Source of the DNA: CALMEC01 sp964434425
Lineage (GTDB): Bacteria; Actinomycetota; Thermoleophilia; Miltoncostaeales; Miltoncostaeaceae
NCBI GenBank assembly: GCA_964434425.1
Contig: CAYSVH010000009.1
Span: 1 to 64,000, forward strand
DNA: 64,000 bases
Direction of reading: 5' to 3'
The translations under genes were made by a program, and so were the position numbers. Under the pieces are notes generated by a model that was not told the origin of the DNA, searched no databases, and saw nothing but the letters and a program-made list of their open reading frames with translations. This document shows, in pieces, positions 36,413 to 45,238 of this stretch (positions within the stretch are counted from its first letter, which is position 1; each line of letters begins with the position of its first letter).

Positions 36413-37813
36413 GTGGGTGTGATGGCGGTCCGACAATTCGACACGGTGGATCCCGGCCTCTTCAGCCGGTACTCACGGCCCGGGCCGCGCTACACCAGCT
36501 ACCCGACGGCGAACCTGTTCGGCCCCGCCGTGGACGAGGCCCGCTACCGCGAGGAGATCGCGCGGACCGACGCCCGCGACGACGCGCCGCCGCTGTCGCT
36601 CTACTTCCACATCCCGTTCTGCGACACGCTCTGTTACTTCTGCGGCTGCAACATGATCGTGAGCCGCAACCGGCAGAAGATCGGCACGTACCTCGACGTC
36701 CTGATCGACGAGATGGACGTGCTGCGCCCGCTTCTGTCCGCCGACCGGCCCGTCGCCCAGATCGCCTGGGGCGGTGGCACGCCCACCTCACTCGAGCCGG
36801 ACGAGATCCGGCGGCTGGCCGACGCGACCCGTGACCGCTTCGCCATCGCACCCGACGCGGAGGCGGGGGTCGAGATCGACCCCCGCGAGCTCCGCCGCGA
36901 GCACATCCAGGCGCTCGCGCAGTCCGGTTTCAACCGCATCTCGATGGGCGTGCAGGACTTCGACCCGCGCGTCCAGGAGGCCGTGAACCGCGTCCAGCCG
37001 CTCGACGTGACCCTCCAGGCCCTCGAATGGGTGGCCGAGGCGGGCATCTCCAGCGTGAACCTGGATCTGATGTACGGCCTGCCGCACCAGACGCTCGACA
37101 CCTTCACGCGCACGCTCGACCAGGTCATCGACATCTCGCCGGACCGCATCGCCGTCTTCAACTACGCGCACGTGCCGTGGATCAAGCGACACATGGGCCT
37201 CATCCGTGAGGAGGACCTGCCCTCGCCCGACGAGAAGGTGCGGATCTTCGCCCTGACCCTCGAGCGGCTGAACGCCGCGGGCTACGTGTACGTGGGCATG
37301 GACCACTTCGCGAAGCCGGACAACGAACTGGCGGTCGCCCAGCGTGACGGGACGCTCTACCGCAACTTCCAGGGCTACACGACGAACGCCGGGACGGACC
37401 TGTTCGGCCTCGGGCTCTCGAGCATCGGGCAGTTCGACCGGCTCTACGCCCAGAACACCAAGACCCTCAGGGAGTACGGCGAGCGCGTGGCCCGCGGTGA
37501 GCTCCCGGTGCACGCCGGGTACCTCCTCTCGGACGATGACGTGATCCGCCGCGACGTGATCATGACGCTGATGTGCGACTTCATGGTCACCAAGCGCACC
37601 TTCGAGGACCGCTACGGAATCACGTTCGACGAGTACTTCCACGATGTTCCGGAGCGGCTGGGCGCGCTGGTGGACGACGGTGTCGTACGGTTGTCCGACG
37701 ACGTGATCGACGCCCGCGGCGAGGGGATGCTCCTCATCCGTAACATCGCCATGGCCTTCGATGCCCACCTGCCGACACCCGGGGAGAAACAGGTCTTCTC
37801 ACGCACCGTGTGA
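36413..37813 (+). CDS. hemN: oxygen-independent coproporphyrinogen III oxidase (HemN type)
   Basis: Radical SAM enzyme oxidising coproporphyrinogen III to protoporphyrinogen IX. In 466 residues, the cluster motif CDTLCYFCGC (C-x3-C-x2-C) is followed by the extra cysteine that distinguishes HemN from HemW, then GGGTPTSL and GVQDFDPRVQEAVNR. GTG at 36413 has GGAGAG 5 nt upstream; ATG 36422 is an alternative. A -10-like TAATAT lies at 36383-36388. First gene of hemN-hemH-hemY with 4-nt overlaps. Confidence 0.94.
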   Translation: MGVMAVRQFDTVDPGLFSRYSRPGPRYTSYPTANLFGPAVDEARYREEIARTDARDDAPPLSLYFHIPFCDTLCYFCGCNMIVSRNRQKIGTYLDVLIDEMDVLRPLLSADRPVAQIAWGGGTPTSLEPDEIRRLADATRDRFAIAPDAEAGVEIDPRELRREHIQALAQSGFNRISMGVQDFDPRVQEAVNRVQPLDVTLQALEWVAEAGISSVNLDLMYGLPHQTLDTFTRTLDQVIDISPDRIAVFNYAHVPWIKRHMGLIREEDLPSPDEKVRIFALTLERLNAAGYVYVGMDHFAKPDNELAVAQRDGTLYRNFQGYTTNAGTDLFGLGLSSIGQFDRLYAQNTKTLREYGERVARGELPVHAGYLLSDDDVIRRDVIMTLMCDFMVTKRTFEDRYGITFDEYFHDVPERLGALVDDGVVRLSDDVIDARGEGMLLIRNIAMAFDAHLPTPGEKQVFSRTV

Positions 37814-38835
37814 CCACCATACGAATGACGAAGCTCGGAATCATCCTGCTCAACATGGGCGGTCCGACCTCCATCGAGAGCGTCCGGCCCTTCCTCAAGA
37901 ACCTCTTCAACGACCCCGAGATCTTCTCGTTCGGGGCGATGAACGTCCTGCGCCGCCCGCTGGCCTGGTACATCGCCAAGAAGCGGTCCGGTCCGGTCGG
38001 CGAGAACTACCGGATGATCGGCGGCAAGAGCCCGATCGCCGAACTTTCCGCCGAGCAAGCAGCCGCCCTGGAGGCCCGTCTCTCCGCAGAACTGGGCGAC
38101 GAGGTCGCGGTCGTCGTCCGCGTCGGCTTCTCCTACTGGCATCCCTTCATCGCCGAGGCCGCCGATCAGATGGAGGCGGAGGGCTGCGACCGCGTCGTCC
38201 TGCTGCCCCTGTATCCGCAGTTCTCACGCACCACGACCGGATCGTGCTTCATCGACTGGGACAAGATCGCGAAGGAACGCGGTGACCGGCTCCCGCCCGC
38301 CGAGCGCATCCCGTCCTACCCGACGCACCCGTCGTACATCCGGGCGGTGTCGGAGCGCATCGACGAGGCCCTCGCCGAGGTCCCCGAGGAGGCACGCGAT
38401 AAGGCCACGATTCTGTTCAGCGCGCACGGCACCCCGGTCAAGGTGGTGGAGGACGGTGACCCATACTCCCACCAGATCCGCGACACCGTCGCGGCGGTGA
38501 TGGAACTGCGTGGGAACGACCTGCCGCACCACCTGAGCTTCCAGAGCAAGGTGGGGCGCGCCGAATGGCTCACGCCCGACACCGTCGACAAGACCCGAGA
38601 GCTCGCGACCGCCGGTGTCCGCCACCTGGTGGTCGTTCCCATCGCCTTCGTCTCGGACCACATCGAGACACTCCACGAGCTCGGCATCGATCTGCGTGAG
38701 GACGCGGCGAAGGCGGGCATCGAGGACTTCGTCGTCACCCGGGGGCTGAACGACTCGCCCCTCTACGTCGAGGCGCTCGCCGACCTCGTGCTGCGGCAGA
38801 TCACCGACGAGACGTCGGCCGCCGCGGCGGCATGA
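37810..38835 (+). CDS. hemH: ferrochelatase
   Basis: Inserts Fe2+ into porphyrin. The 341-residue protein shows LGIILLNMGGPTS at the N-terminus, LLPLYPQFSRTTTGSCF and the catalytic histidine in LFSAHGTPVKVVE, plus PIAFVSDHIETLHELGIDLRE near the end. GTG at 37810 overlaps the hemN stop as GTGA; ATG at 37825 is also possible. Whether the substrate is protoporphyrin IX or coproporphyrin III cannot be decided, but the upstream HemN favours protoporphyrin. Confidence 0.95.
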   Translation: MTTIRMTKLGIILLNMGGPTSIESVRPFLKNLFNDPEIFSFGAMNVLRRPLAWYIAKKRSGPVGENYRMIGGKSPIAELSAEQAAALEARLSAELGDEVAVVVRVGFSYWHPFIAEAADQMEAEGCDRVVLLPLYPQFSRTTTGSCFIDWDKIAKERGDRLPPAERIPSYPTHPSYIRAVSERIDEALAEVPEEARDKATILFSAHGTPVKVVEDGDPYSHQIRDTVAAVMELRGNDLPHHLSFQSKVGRAEWLTPDTVDKTRELATAGVRHLVVVPIAFVSDHIETLHELGIDLREDAAKAGIEDFVVTRGLNDSPLYVEALADLVLRQITDETSAAAAA

Positions 38836-40190
38836 GCGACGTCTGCGTCGTCGGCGCGGGCCTCTCGGGGCTGACCGTCGCCCATCGGCTCACGAAGCGG
38901 GGACTGAGTGTCACGGTCCTTGAGCGTTCCGGCCGCCCCGGCGGGGTGATCCGCTCCACGCGGACCGGATCCGCACTGGCCGAGTCCGGTCCCAACAGCG
39001 TGATGGCGTCGGCCGAGGCGCTCCGCCGCCTGGTGTCCGAGCTGGGTCTCGACGGCGAGCGCGTCACGACCGACCCCTCGTCGTCGCGACGATATGTCGT
39101 GCGCGACGGACGTCTGCACCCGATTCCGATGTCGCCCCCCACGCTTCTGCGGTCGAAGCTCCTGTCGACCGCAGGAAAGCTGCGGGTGCTGCGCGAGCCG
39201 TTCGTCCGGCGCGCGCCGGAGGACGCCAACGAGTCCGTGGGCGCGTTCGTCCGGCGCCGGCTGGGTCCGGAACTCCTCGACTACGGGATCAACCCGTTCG
39301 TGGCCGGCGTGTTCGCCGGTGACCCGGACCTGCTCGAGCTGCGAAGCGCCTTCCCCAGGATGCACGCGCTCGAGGCCCGGTCCGGAAGCCTGATCCGCGG
39401 GCAGATCGCGCTGGCCCGCATGCGCCGGAAGAGTGGAACCGCGAAGCCGCCCTCGGACATGTTCGCGTTCCGAGACGGCATGCAGACGCTCACCGACGCC
39501 CTCGCCCGGTCCGTCGACGTCACCACCGGCGTCGATATCGGCGAGATCGTCCGGACCGGCGGAGGCTACCGCGTCGCGGGAACCGGGCCGGATGGCCCGC
39601 TCGCCATCGACGCACGTGCCGTGGTCGTCGCCACGGACGCCGACGCCGCCCGTCACCTGCTCCGCGCCCTCGCACCCGAGGTCGACGCCCCCCTGCGCGA
39701 GATCCCCTATCCGCCCGTCACGATCGTGGTGTCCGAGTACCGTCGCCAGGACGTGGCCCACGCGCTGGACGGCTTCGGGTTCCTGGTCCCCGCCCGTGAG
39801 CACCGGCGCATCCTGGGGACGGTCTTCTCGAGCTCCCTCTTCCCCCACCGCGCTCCCGACGGGAATGTGCTTCTGACCACGTTCGTCGGCGGGATGCGCC
39901 AGCCGGCCGAGGCCCGCCGTCCGGACGACGAGGTCCGGGCACTGGTGGCCGACGAGCTGTCCGACCTCATCGGTGCCCGCTCACCGGTGACGCAGACGAT
40001 CACGCGCCACGAGCGTGCCATCCCGCAGTACACGCTCGGTCACGCGGCCCGCATGGCCCAGATCGACGGCGTGGAGACCCGCAACCCGGGACTCGTCCTC
40101 GCGGCCAACTACCGTGGCGGCATCTCGGTCGGCGACTGCGTCACCAGCGGCGAGGCGACGGCCGAGGGCGTACTCGCACACCTGGCGTAG
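38832..40190 (+). CDS. hemY: protoporphyrinogen / coproporphyrinogen oxidase (HemY type)
   Basis: FAD-dependent oxidase of 452 residues acting before ferrochelatase. It begins with the dinucleotide motif VCVVGAGLSGLTVAHRL, has LLDYGINPFVAGVFAGDP and a C-terminal FAD contact GNPGLVLAANYRGGISVGDC-like region. ATG at 38832 overlaps the hemH stop by 4 nt. HemY of actinobacteria normally acts on coproporphyrinogen, but no HemQ is present here and HemN is, so protoporphyrinogen is also plausible. Confidence 0.92.
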   Translation: MSDVCVVGAGLSGLTVAHRLTKRGLSVTVLERSGRPGGVIRSTRTGSALAESGPNSVMASAEALRRLVSELGLDGERVTTDPSSSRRYVVRDGRLHPIPMSPPTLLRSKLLSTAGKLRVLREPFVRRAPEDANESVGAFVRRRLGPELLDYGINPFVAGVFAGDPDLLELRSAFPRMHALEARSGSLIRGQIALARMRRKSGTAKPPSDMFAFRDGMQTLTDALARSVDVTTGVDIGEIVRTGGGYRVAGTGPDGPLAIDARAVVVATDADAARHLLRALAPEVDAPLREIPYPPVTIVVSEYRRQDVAHALDGFGFLVPAREHRRILGTVFSSSLFPHRAPDGNVLLTTFVGGMRQPAEARRPDDEVRALVADELSDLIGARSPVTQTITRHERAIPQYTLGHAARMAQIDGVETRNPGLVLAANYRGGISVGDCVTSGEATAEGVLAHLA

Positions 40191-40262
40191 CCGGCGGGCA
40201 CACGCGATGAGGGGAACGCGGGTGCGTCGAGTCGAGTGCCCTCGAGGGTGACCGACGGTCCC

Positions 40263-40748
40263 TCAGTGGTGCACCAGGAGCTTCGCCCCGATGAGGAGCA
40301 CGGCGACCCCGACGACGAACGCCGCCGCGACGATGATCGTCCCGGCGCCGAATCCGCGGCGCCGCATCCCCGCCGCGGCCGCCGCGACGAAGCCCGCCAT
40401 CACCGTGCCGAGCCCGAACCACGTGGCCGTCGTCCGACTGGCTCCCAGTGCCGAGACGCCCACTGTGACGATCAGCGGCGCGAACACCGCGGACACCATG
40501 GGCGCGGCCAGCCATGCGTGATAGCGAAGGGAGTCGTGCGGGTGGTTCGAACGGGGTGCGACCCACGCCGCGAACAGGTGCGTCAGGTAGTAGACGATGT
40601 TCGTCGCGACGACGAGCACGACCAGATCCCAGAGGTCCGGCAGCTTCGCACCGGCCACCAGCGTGGCGCCGGCGACCATGAGCCCGTACAGCCACAGGCG
40701 GACGCGCTCGTTGTAGTCGGGGTTGTACTCGTCGGACCGGTCGTCCAC
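40263..40748 (-). CDS. integral membrane protein, unknown function
   Basis: A 161-residue protein with about four membrane segments: WLYGLMVAGATLVAGA, DLVVLVVATNIVYYLTHLFAAWVA, AAPMVSAVFAPLIVTVGVSAL and GTIIVAAAFVVGVAVLLIGAKLL. No signature was recognised. GTG at 40748 starts it; no Shine-Dalgarno sequence is evident. It converges on hemY across 72 bp with no obvious strong terminator. Confidence 0.6.
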   Translation of the reverse strand: MDDRSDEYNPDYNERVRLWLYGLMVAGATLVAGAKLPDLWDLVVLVVATNIVYYLTHLFAAWVAPRSNHPHDSLRYHAWLAAPMVSAVFAPLIVTVGVSALGASRTTATWFGLGTVMAGFVAAAAAGMRRRGFGAGTIIVAAAFVVGVAVLLIGAKLLVHH

Positions 40749-40797
40749 GCGCGAAGTGTGTCAGACGCCCGTCGTCCGCACGCCCGGGGGCCATACC

Positions 40798-41898
40798 TCA
40801 GACGACGGCCTCCGCACGCACCTCGAAGCCCAGGTCGCGGACGCACCCGACCGCGGCGTCGCGGGCCTCGGTCCCCGACACCACCAGCGACAGTTGCCCC
40901 TCGTCCTCGCCCACGCCCGACTGCAGCTGGAGGTCCTCGATGTTGACGTGCGCGTGCCCGAGGGCCGTCGCGACCTGCGAGATGGCTCCGGGACGGTTCG
41001 ACAGGGCGATGACCACGCGGTAGGGCTCGGCGACGACGTCCGCGATCTCGCCCAGTCGGGAACGCTCGTCCGCGGCGCGCTGGAAGTAGTCCTCGATGGC
41101 CGCCCGGTCCCCGTCACGCACCAGCCGGGCGACCGCCTCCAGGCGACGCGCGTGATCGTCGATCGCCTCCACCACGGCGTCGGAGTTCGCCAGCAGGATG
41201 TCCGCCCAGAGCGGGGGGTTCGCGCCGGCGACACGGGTCAGGTCGGAGAACGACGGGCCGGCGCTGCGAAGGGCCTCGCGGCCCCGGGGCGTGGTCGACG
41301 CCGCCTGGTGGATGAGCGCCGACGCGAGGACGTGCGGAAGGTGCGAGACCAGCGCGAGGATGCGGTCGTGGGCGTCCGCGTCGATGGCGGACGGCCGCGC
41401 CCCGATCCGCGCGATGAGGTGGTGCAGCCGCTGGTAGAGCTCGGGCCGGGTCTCGTCGGACGGGGTGAGGAAGTAGGTTGCCCCCTCGAACATGCCGTCG
41501 CGTGCGTGTTCCACCCCGCCACGCTCGGACCCGCAGATCGGGTGACCGCCGATGAACCGCTCGCGTTCCTCACCGGTCAACGCGGCGAGGATGCCGGCCT
41601 TCGACGACGCGACGTCGGTCACGAGGCACTCGGGTCCCGCAAGGGCCATGGCCTCACGGGCCACGTCGACGGTCGCGCTGACCGGTGCCGCGACGAACAC
41701 GACGTCGGCGTCCCGCACGGCCTCGGCCAGGGTCTCGGTGACCTCGGTGACCACCCCGCGTTCACGGGCGCGTTCGCGGGTCGCGGGATCCGGGTCGAAG
41801 CCGATCACGCGATCGACCCCGGCCCGGTGGCGGAGGGCGAGTCCGAGGGACCCGCCCATCACGCCGACTCCGACGACCGCGATCGGGCCGTCCGACAC
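40798..41898 (-). CDS. tyrA: prephenate dehydrogenase with C-terminal ACT domain
   Basis: Oxidises prephenate to 4-hydroxyphenylpyruvate for tyrosine synthesis. The 366-residue protein has an N-terminal NAD(P)-binding motif VVGVGVMGGSLGLAL, then FIGGHPICGSERGGVEHA with the active-site His, and HLPHVLASAL. Residues of roughly 290-366 form an ACT domain (YRVVIALSNRPGAISQVATALG) that probably gives feedback inhibition by tyrosine. GTG at 41898, 9 nt after aroF. Confidence 0.92.
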   Translation of the reverse strand: MSDGPIAVVGVGVMGGSLGLALRHRAGVDRVIGFDPDPATRERARERGVVTEVTETLAEAVRDADVVFVAAPVSATVDVAREAMALAGPECLVTDVASSKAGILAALTGEERERFIGGHPICGSERGGVEHARDGMFEGATYFLTPSDETRPELYQRLHHLIARIGARPSAIDADAHDRILALVSHLPHVLASALIHQAASTTPRGREALRSAGPSFSDLTRVAGANPPLWADILLANSDAVVEAIDDHARRLEAVARLVRDGDRAAIEDYFQRAADERSRLGEIADVVAEPYRVVIALSNRPGAISQVATALGHAHVNIEDLQLQSGVGEDEGQLSLVVSGTEARDAAVGCVRDLGFEVRAEAVV

Positions 41899-41907
41899 GG
41901 TGGTGCC

Positions 41908-42960
41908 CTAGCCGGCGACCCCGGCGGCGACGGGCTCGCCTCCCGAGATCACCTTGCCCATGACGTCCACGACCCTCTTCACGTCGGCGACCCAGGCTCC
42001 GAACGTGTCGGCCCGGAGCGCCTGCGGACCGTCGCAGAGCGCGTGCTCCGGCGACGGGTGGACCTCGACGATGAGACCGTCCGCCCCCGCCGCGACGGCG
42101 GCGCGCGCCATCGGAAGGATCAGGTCGCGCTTGCCGGCTGCGTGCGACGGGTCGACGATCACCGGGAGGCTCGACAGGTTCTTCGCGACCGGGACCGCCG
42201 AGAGGTCGAGGGTCGACCGCGTGGCCGTCTCGAACGTGCGGATCCCGCGCTCACAGAGCATGATCTGGTCGTTGCCCTCCTTGGCGATGTACTCCGCCGC
42301 CAGGAGCCATTCCTCGATCGTGTTCGAGAGACCGCGCTTCAGGAGCACCGGACGCCGGCTCTTGCCGACCTCCTGGAGGAGGTCGTAGTTCTGCATGTTC
42401 CGGGCGCCGAGCTGGATGACATCGGCCACCTCGAGCACGTCATCGAGCTGGCGGATGTCCATGCACTCGGTGACGATGGGAAGGCCGGTCTCCTCACGCG
42501 CCTCGGCGAGGATCTCGAGGGCGACCTTGCCCAGGCCCTGGAAGGTGTACGGCGACGTGCGCGGCTTGAACGCCCCGCCCCGCAGCATGGTCGAGCCGAC
42601 CTCCTTGCAGACCCGGGCGGTCTCGAGGGTCTGCTCGCGGGTCTCGACGGTGCACGGCCCCGAGATCAGGCAGAAATTGTCCCCGCCGACCCGTCTGCCC
42701 CCGATCTCGAGGATGCGGTCGTCGGCGTGGAACTCACGTGAGACGAGCTTGTAGGGCTTGAGGATGGGGACGATCTTCTCGACCCCCGGTTCGGCCTCGA
42801 GCGCCATGACGGATGCGAGCTCACGGTCGTCGCCGATGGCGCCGATCACGGTGACGAACTCGCCGGCCGACAGATGTGCCTTCGCCCCCGCCTCGCCGAT
42901 GCGCTCGACGATGTGCTGTACCTGCTCGTCGGTGGCGCCCTGCTGCATCACGATCATCAT
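41908..42960 (-). CDS. aroF: 3-deoxy-7-phosphoheptulonate synthase, type I-beta
   Basis: First enzyme of the shikimate pathway, joining PEP and erythrose 4-phosphate. The 350-residue protein has an N-terminal ferredoxin-like regulatory domain (MMIVMQQGATDEQVQHIVERI) and a TIM-barrel catalytic domain with GPCTVETREQTLETA, GGAFKPRTSPYTFQGLG and IVDPSHAAGKRDL. This N-terminal domain is typical of feedback-regulated Thermotoga/Bacillus-like enzymes. Lies between hisC and tyrA. Confidence 0.95.
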   Translation of the reverse strand: MMIVMQQGATDEQVQHIVERIGEAGAKAHLSAGEFVTVIGAIGDDRELASVMALEAEPGVEKIVPILKPYKLVSREFHADDRILEIGGRRVGGDNFCLISGPCTVETREQTLETARVCKEVGSTMLRGGAFKPRTSPYTFQGLGKVALEILAEAREETGLPIVTECMDIRQLDDVLEVADVIQLGARNMQNYDLLQEVGKSRRPVLLKRGLSNTIEEWLLAAEYIAKEGNDQIMLCERGIRTFETATRSTLDLSAVPVAKNLSSLPVIVDPSHAAGKRDLILPMARAAVAAGADGLIVEVHPSPEHALCDGPQALRADTFGAWVADVKRVVDVMGKVISGGEPVAAGVAG

Positions 42961-42991
42961 GATGGTTTCAACCCTTCCACTGCCGTCGCTT

Positions 42992-44098
42992 TCATACCTC
43001 GGACATCACCCGCCCCAATGCGTCGATGAACGCATCGTTCTCGTCCCTCGTGCCGAGCGTCACCCGCAACCGCCCCGGGACGCCGAGGGACGCGCCGTTG
43101 CGCACGATGACCCCCTCCCTGAGGAGGTTCTCGTGCACGATGGCGGCATCCTCGGCCGATGCTCCCACGCCGATCAGCACGAAGTTTGCCTGACTTCGCG
43201 TAAAGGCTACTCCGAGTCCCGTCAGCGCGTCCTCGAGGCGCGTTCGCTCGGCGACGAGCTCGGCGACCTGCCGCTCCACCGTGGATCGCCGCTTCAGCGC
43301 CGCCGCCGCGGCCGCCTGGGCCAGGGCATTGGTGTTGAAGGGCTGGCGCACCTTGTCGAGCGCCGCGACCCAGTGGGGTGAGCCGACGCCGTAGCCGACC
43401 CGCAGTCCGGGCAGGCCGAACGCCTTGCTGAAGGTGCGGGTGACGAGAAGATTGGGCCGTTCCCGGGCGAGCGACAGCACCCGACCACGGTCGGGATGCG
43501 TGACGAAGTCGTTGTAGGCCTCGTCCACCAGGACGGGGACGTCCGGCGGAACCTGGTCGAGGAACTCCTCGATCTCGTCCGCCGAGCGGTAGACGCCGGT
43601 GGGGTTGTTGGGATTGCAGATGATGACGAGGCGCGTGTCGCCGTCGATCGCCGCCGCCATCGCCCAGAGATCGTGCCCGTCGTCGTCGGCGAGCGGCACG
43701 GGGATCGCACGCGCGCCGGCGGCGGCGGCCAGGTGGGGGTAGATCGCGAAGGAGGGATCCGCGTGCACGACCGACGTCCCCGGGTCGAGCAGTGCCTGGC
43801 CCGCCAGCAGGATCAGCTCACACGAGCCGTTGCCGAGAACGATCTGCCCGGGCGGGACGCCGTGCTGATCGGCCAGTCGGCCGCGCAGGTCGCGTGCGTG
43901 GGCGTCCGGGTACCGTACCAGCCCGGCGGCGCCCGCCCGGACGACCTCGGCGACGTCGGGGATCACCGGATAGGGGCTCTCGTTCGACGCGAGCTTGATG
44001 ACCGAGTCGAGGCCGTACTTCGCCATGACCTCGGCCATCGTGAGGCCCGGTTCGTAGGTCGGCATCGCCGACAGGCGGGATGAGACGAGCATCGACAT
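42992..44098 (-). CDS. hisC: histidinol-phosphate aminotransferase-like enzyme
   Basis: PLP-dependent class I aminotransferase of 368 residues. Typical HisC features: KLASNESPYP near the N-terminus, CNPNNPTGVYRSADEI, VDEAYNDFV and the PLP lysine in TRTFSKAFGLPGLRVGYG. Placed between aroH and aroF-tyrA, it may transaminate aromatic keto acids or prephenate in addition to or instead of histidinol phosphate; such dual use is known in Bacillus. No other his genes are in the window. Confidence 0.9.
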   Translation of the reverse strand: MSMLVSSRLSAMPTYEPGLTMAEVMAKYGLDSVIKLASNESPYPVIPDVAEVVRAGAAGLVRYPDAHARDLRGRLADQHGVPPGQIVLGNGSCELILLAGQALLDPGTSVVHADPSFAIYPHLAAAAGARAIPVPLADDDGHDLWAMAAAIDGDTRLVIICNPNNPTGVYRSADEIEEFLDQVPPDVPVLVDEAYNDFVTHPDRGRVLSLARERPNLLVTRTFSKAFGLPGLRVGYGVGSPHWVAALDKVRQPFNTNALAQAAAAAALKRRSTVERQVAELVAERTRLEDALTGLGVAFTRSQANFVLIGVGASAEDAAIVHENLLREGVIVRNGASLGVPGRLRVTLGTRDENDAFIDALGRVMSEV

Positions 44099-44132
44099 GA
44101 ACCAGGGAGTCTACCGCCGTGTACCCGAACGG

Positions 44133-44528
44133 CTATGAGCGGCGTGACGCCTCGTCGGCCTCCAGCAGGTCCGCCCTCAGGCCCCGGGCCTCGCGCAGAT
44201 AGATGTGCCGCACGACCCGGCCCCTCGGTACGTGGGCGTGGAGGAGGGCACGGATGCAGAGTCCCAGCGATCCCGGCACCGGGATCTCCTGCGAGCAGAT
44301 CAGCGGCACGTCCGCCAGGCCCAGCCGACGCGCGGCGACCGCAGGAAAGGCGGACACCAGGTCGTGCGTACAGGTGAAGAAGATCGAGACGATGTCGCGG
44401 CTCTCGAGGCCGTTGCGATCGATGATCTCGCGCATCAGCTCGGTGGTGGCCTCGTAGATCTCATCGGGATCGTCGCGCTCGACGGTGATGGCGCCGCGGA
44501 TGCCGCGCAGGATGTCGCCCTCTCTCAT
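44133..44528 (-). CDS. aroH: chorismate mutase, AroH class
   Basis: Converts chorismate to prephenate. A 131-residue trimeric-type mutase starting MREGDILRGIRGAITVERDDPDEIYEATTELMREII, with conserved Arg and Glu residues of the family and the C-terminal LCIRALLHAHVPRGRVVRHIYL. ATG at 44528 overlaps the rluB stop by 4 nt; a longer in-frame start would merely add rluB-antiphase sequence. Confidence 0.93.
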   Translation of the reverse strand: MREGDILRGIRGAITVERDDPDEIYEATTELMREIIDRNGLESRDIVSIFFTCTHDLVSAFPAVAARRLGLADVPLICSQEIPVPGSLGLCIRALLHAHVPRGRVVRHIYLREARGLRADLLEADEASRRS

Positions 44529-45238
44529 CGCTCCAAGCCTACGAGACGCGCGAGGCGCGTGAGTTCCGGTCCCGACAGCGGACGAAAGGCGCCCTTGTCG
44601 AGACGACCGGCCGATATCCCCCCGTAACGCGAGCGATGCAGGCGGCTGACGGGGTGCCCGATCGCCTCGCACATCCGCCGCACCTGGCGGTTGCGTCCCT
44701 CCGTGATCTCGATCCGAAGCCACGTGCCCCGGGGGTGCAGCCGTTCCATGCGATCCACCTTCGCCGGCTGCGTGGGCCCGTCGTCCAGCACGATCCCGCT
44801 TCGGAGGCGACGGATGCCGGCGGCCGAGACGCGGCCGTCGACCAGAACCTCGTAGGTCTTGGGAACGCGGTAGCTCGGGTGCATCAGGCGATGGGCCAGC
44901 TCACCGTCGTTGGTGATGACGAGCAGCCCGGAGCTGTTGAGATCGAGACGCCCCACCGGATAGAGCCGCACCGACGTGGGAAGCCCCTCGAGGACGGTGG
45001 GACGCCCCTCGGGGTCCGAGGCCGTGGACACCCGGCCCACGGGCTTGTTGAGGAGATAGGTGTGCCGCTCCTCGGCGGTGACCGGTTCGCCGTCGACCGC
45101 GAGGACATCCGACTCGCCGACGGCCTGGCCGACCTGTGCGACCTCGCCGTTGACGCTGACCCGCCCCTGGCGCACGAGGTCCTCCGCGGCGCGCCGGCTC
45201 GCCACCCCTGCAAGGGCGAGCGCCCGCTGCACCCTCAC
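44525..45238 (-). CDS. rluB: 23S rRNA pseudouridine synthase RluB-like
   Basis: Modifies a uridine in 23S rRNA helix 90-93 region. The 237-residue enzyme has an N-terminal S4 domain (MRVQRALALAGVASRRAAEDLVRQGRVSVNG) and the RsuA-family catalytic motif VGRLDLNSSGLLVITNDG, ending with EGRNRQVRRMCEAIGHPVSRLHRSRYG. GTG at 45238 overlaps the scpB stop as GTGA. The scpA-scpB-rluB order is widely conserved. Confidence 0.94.
   Translation of the reverse strand: MRVQRALALAGVASRRAAEDLVRQGRVSVNGEVAQVGQAVGESDVLAVDGEPVTAEERHTYLLNKPVGRVSTASDPEGRPTVLEGLPTSVRLYPVGRLDLNSSGLLVITNDGELAHRLMHPSYRVPKTYEVLVDGRVSAAGIRRLRSGIVLDDGPTQPAKVDRMERLHPRGTWLRIEITEGRNRQVRRMCEAIGHPVSRLHRSRYGGISAGRLDKGAFRPLSGPELTRLARLVGLER

Noticed and set aside
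40191..40262. Terminator between hemY and the membrane protein gene
   Set aside because: Only short GC-rich complementary stretches, no better than background.
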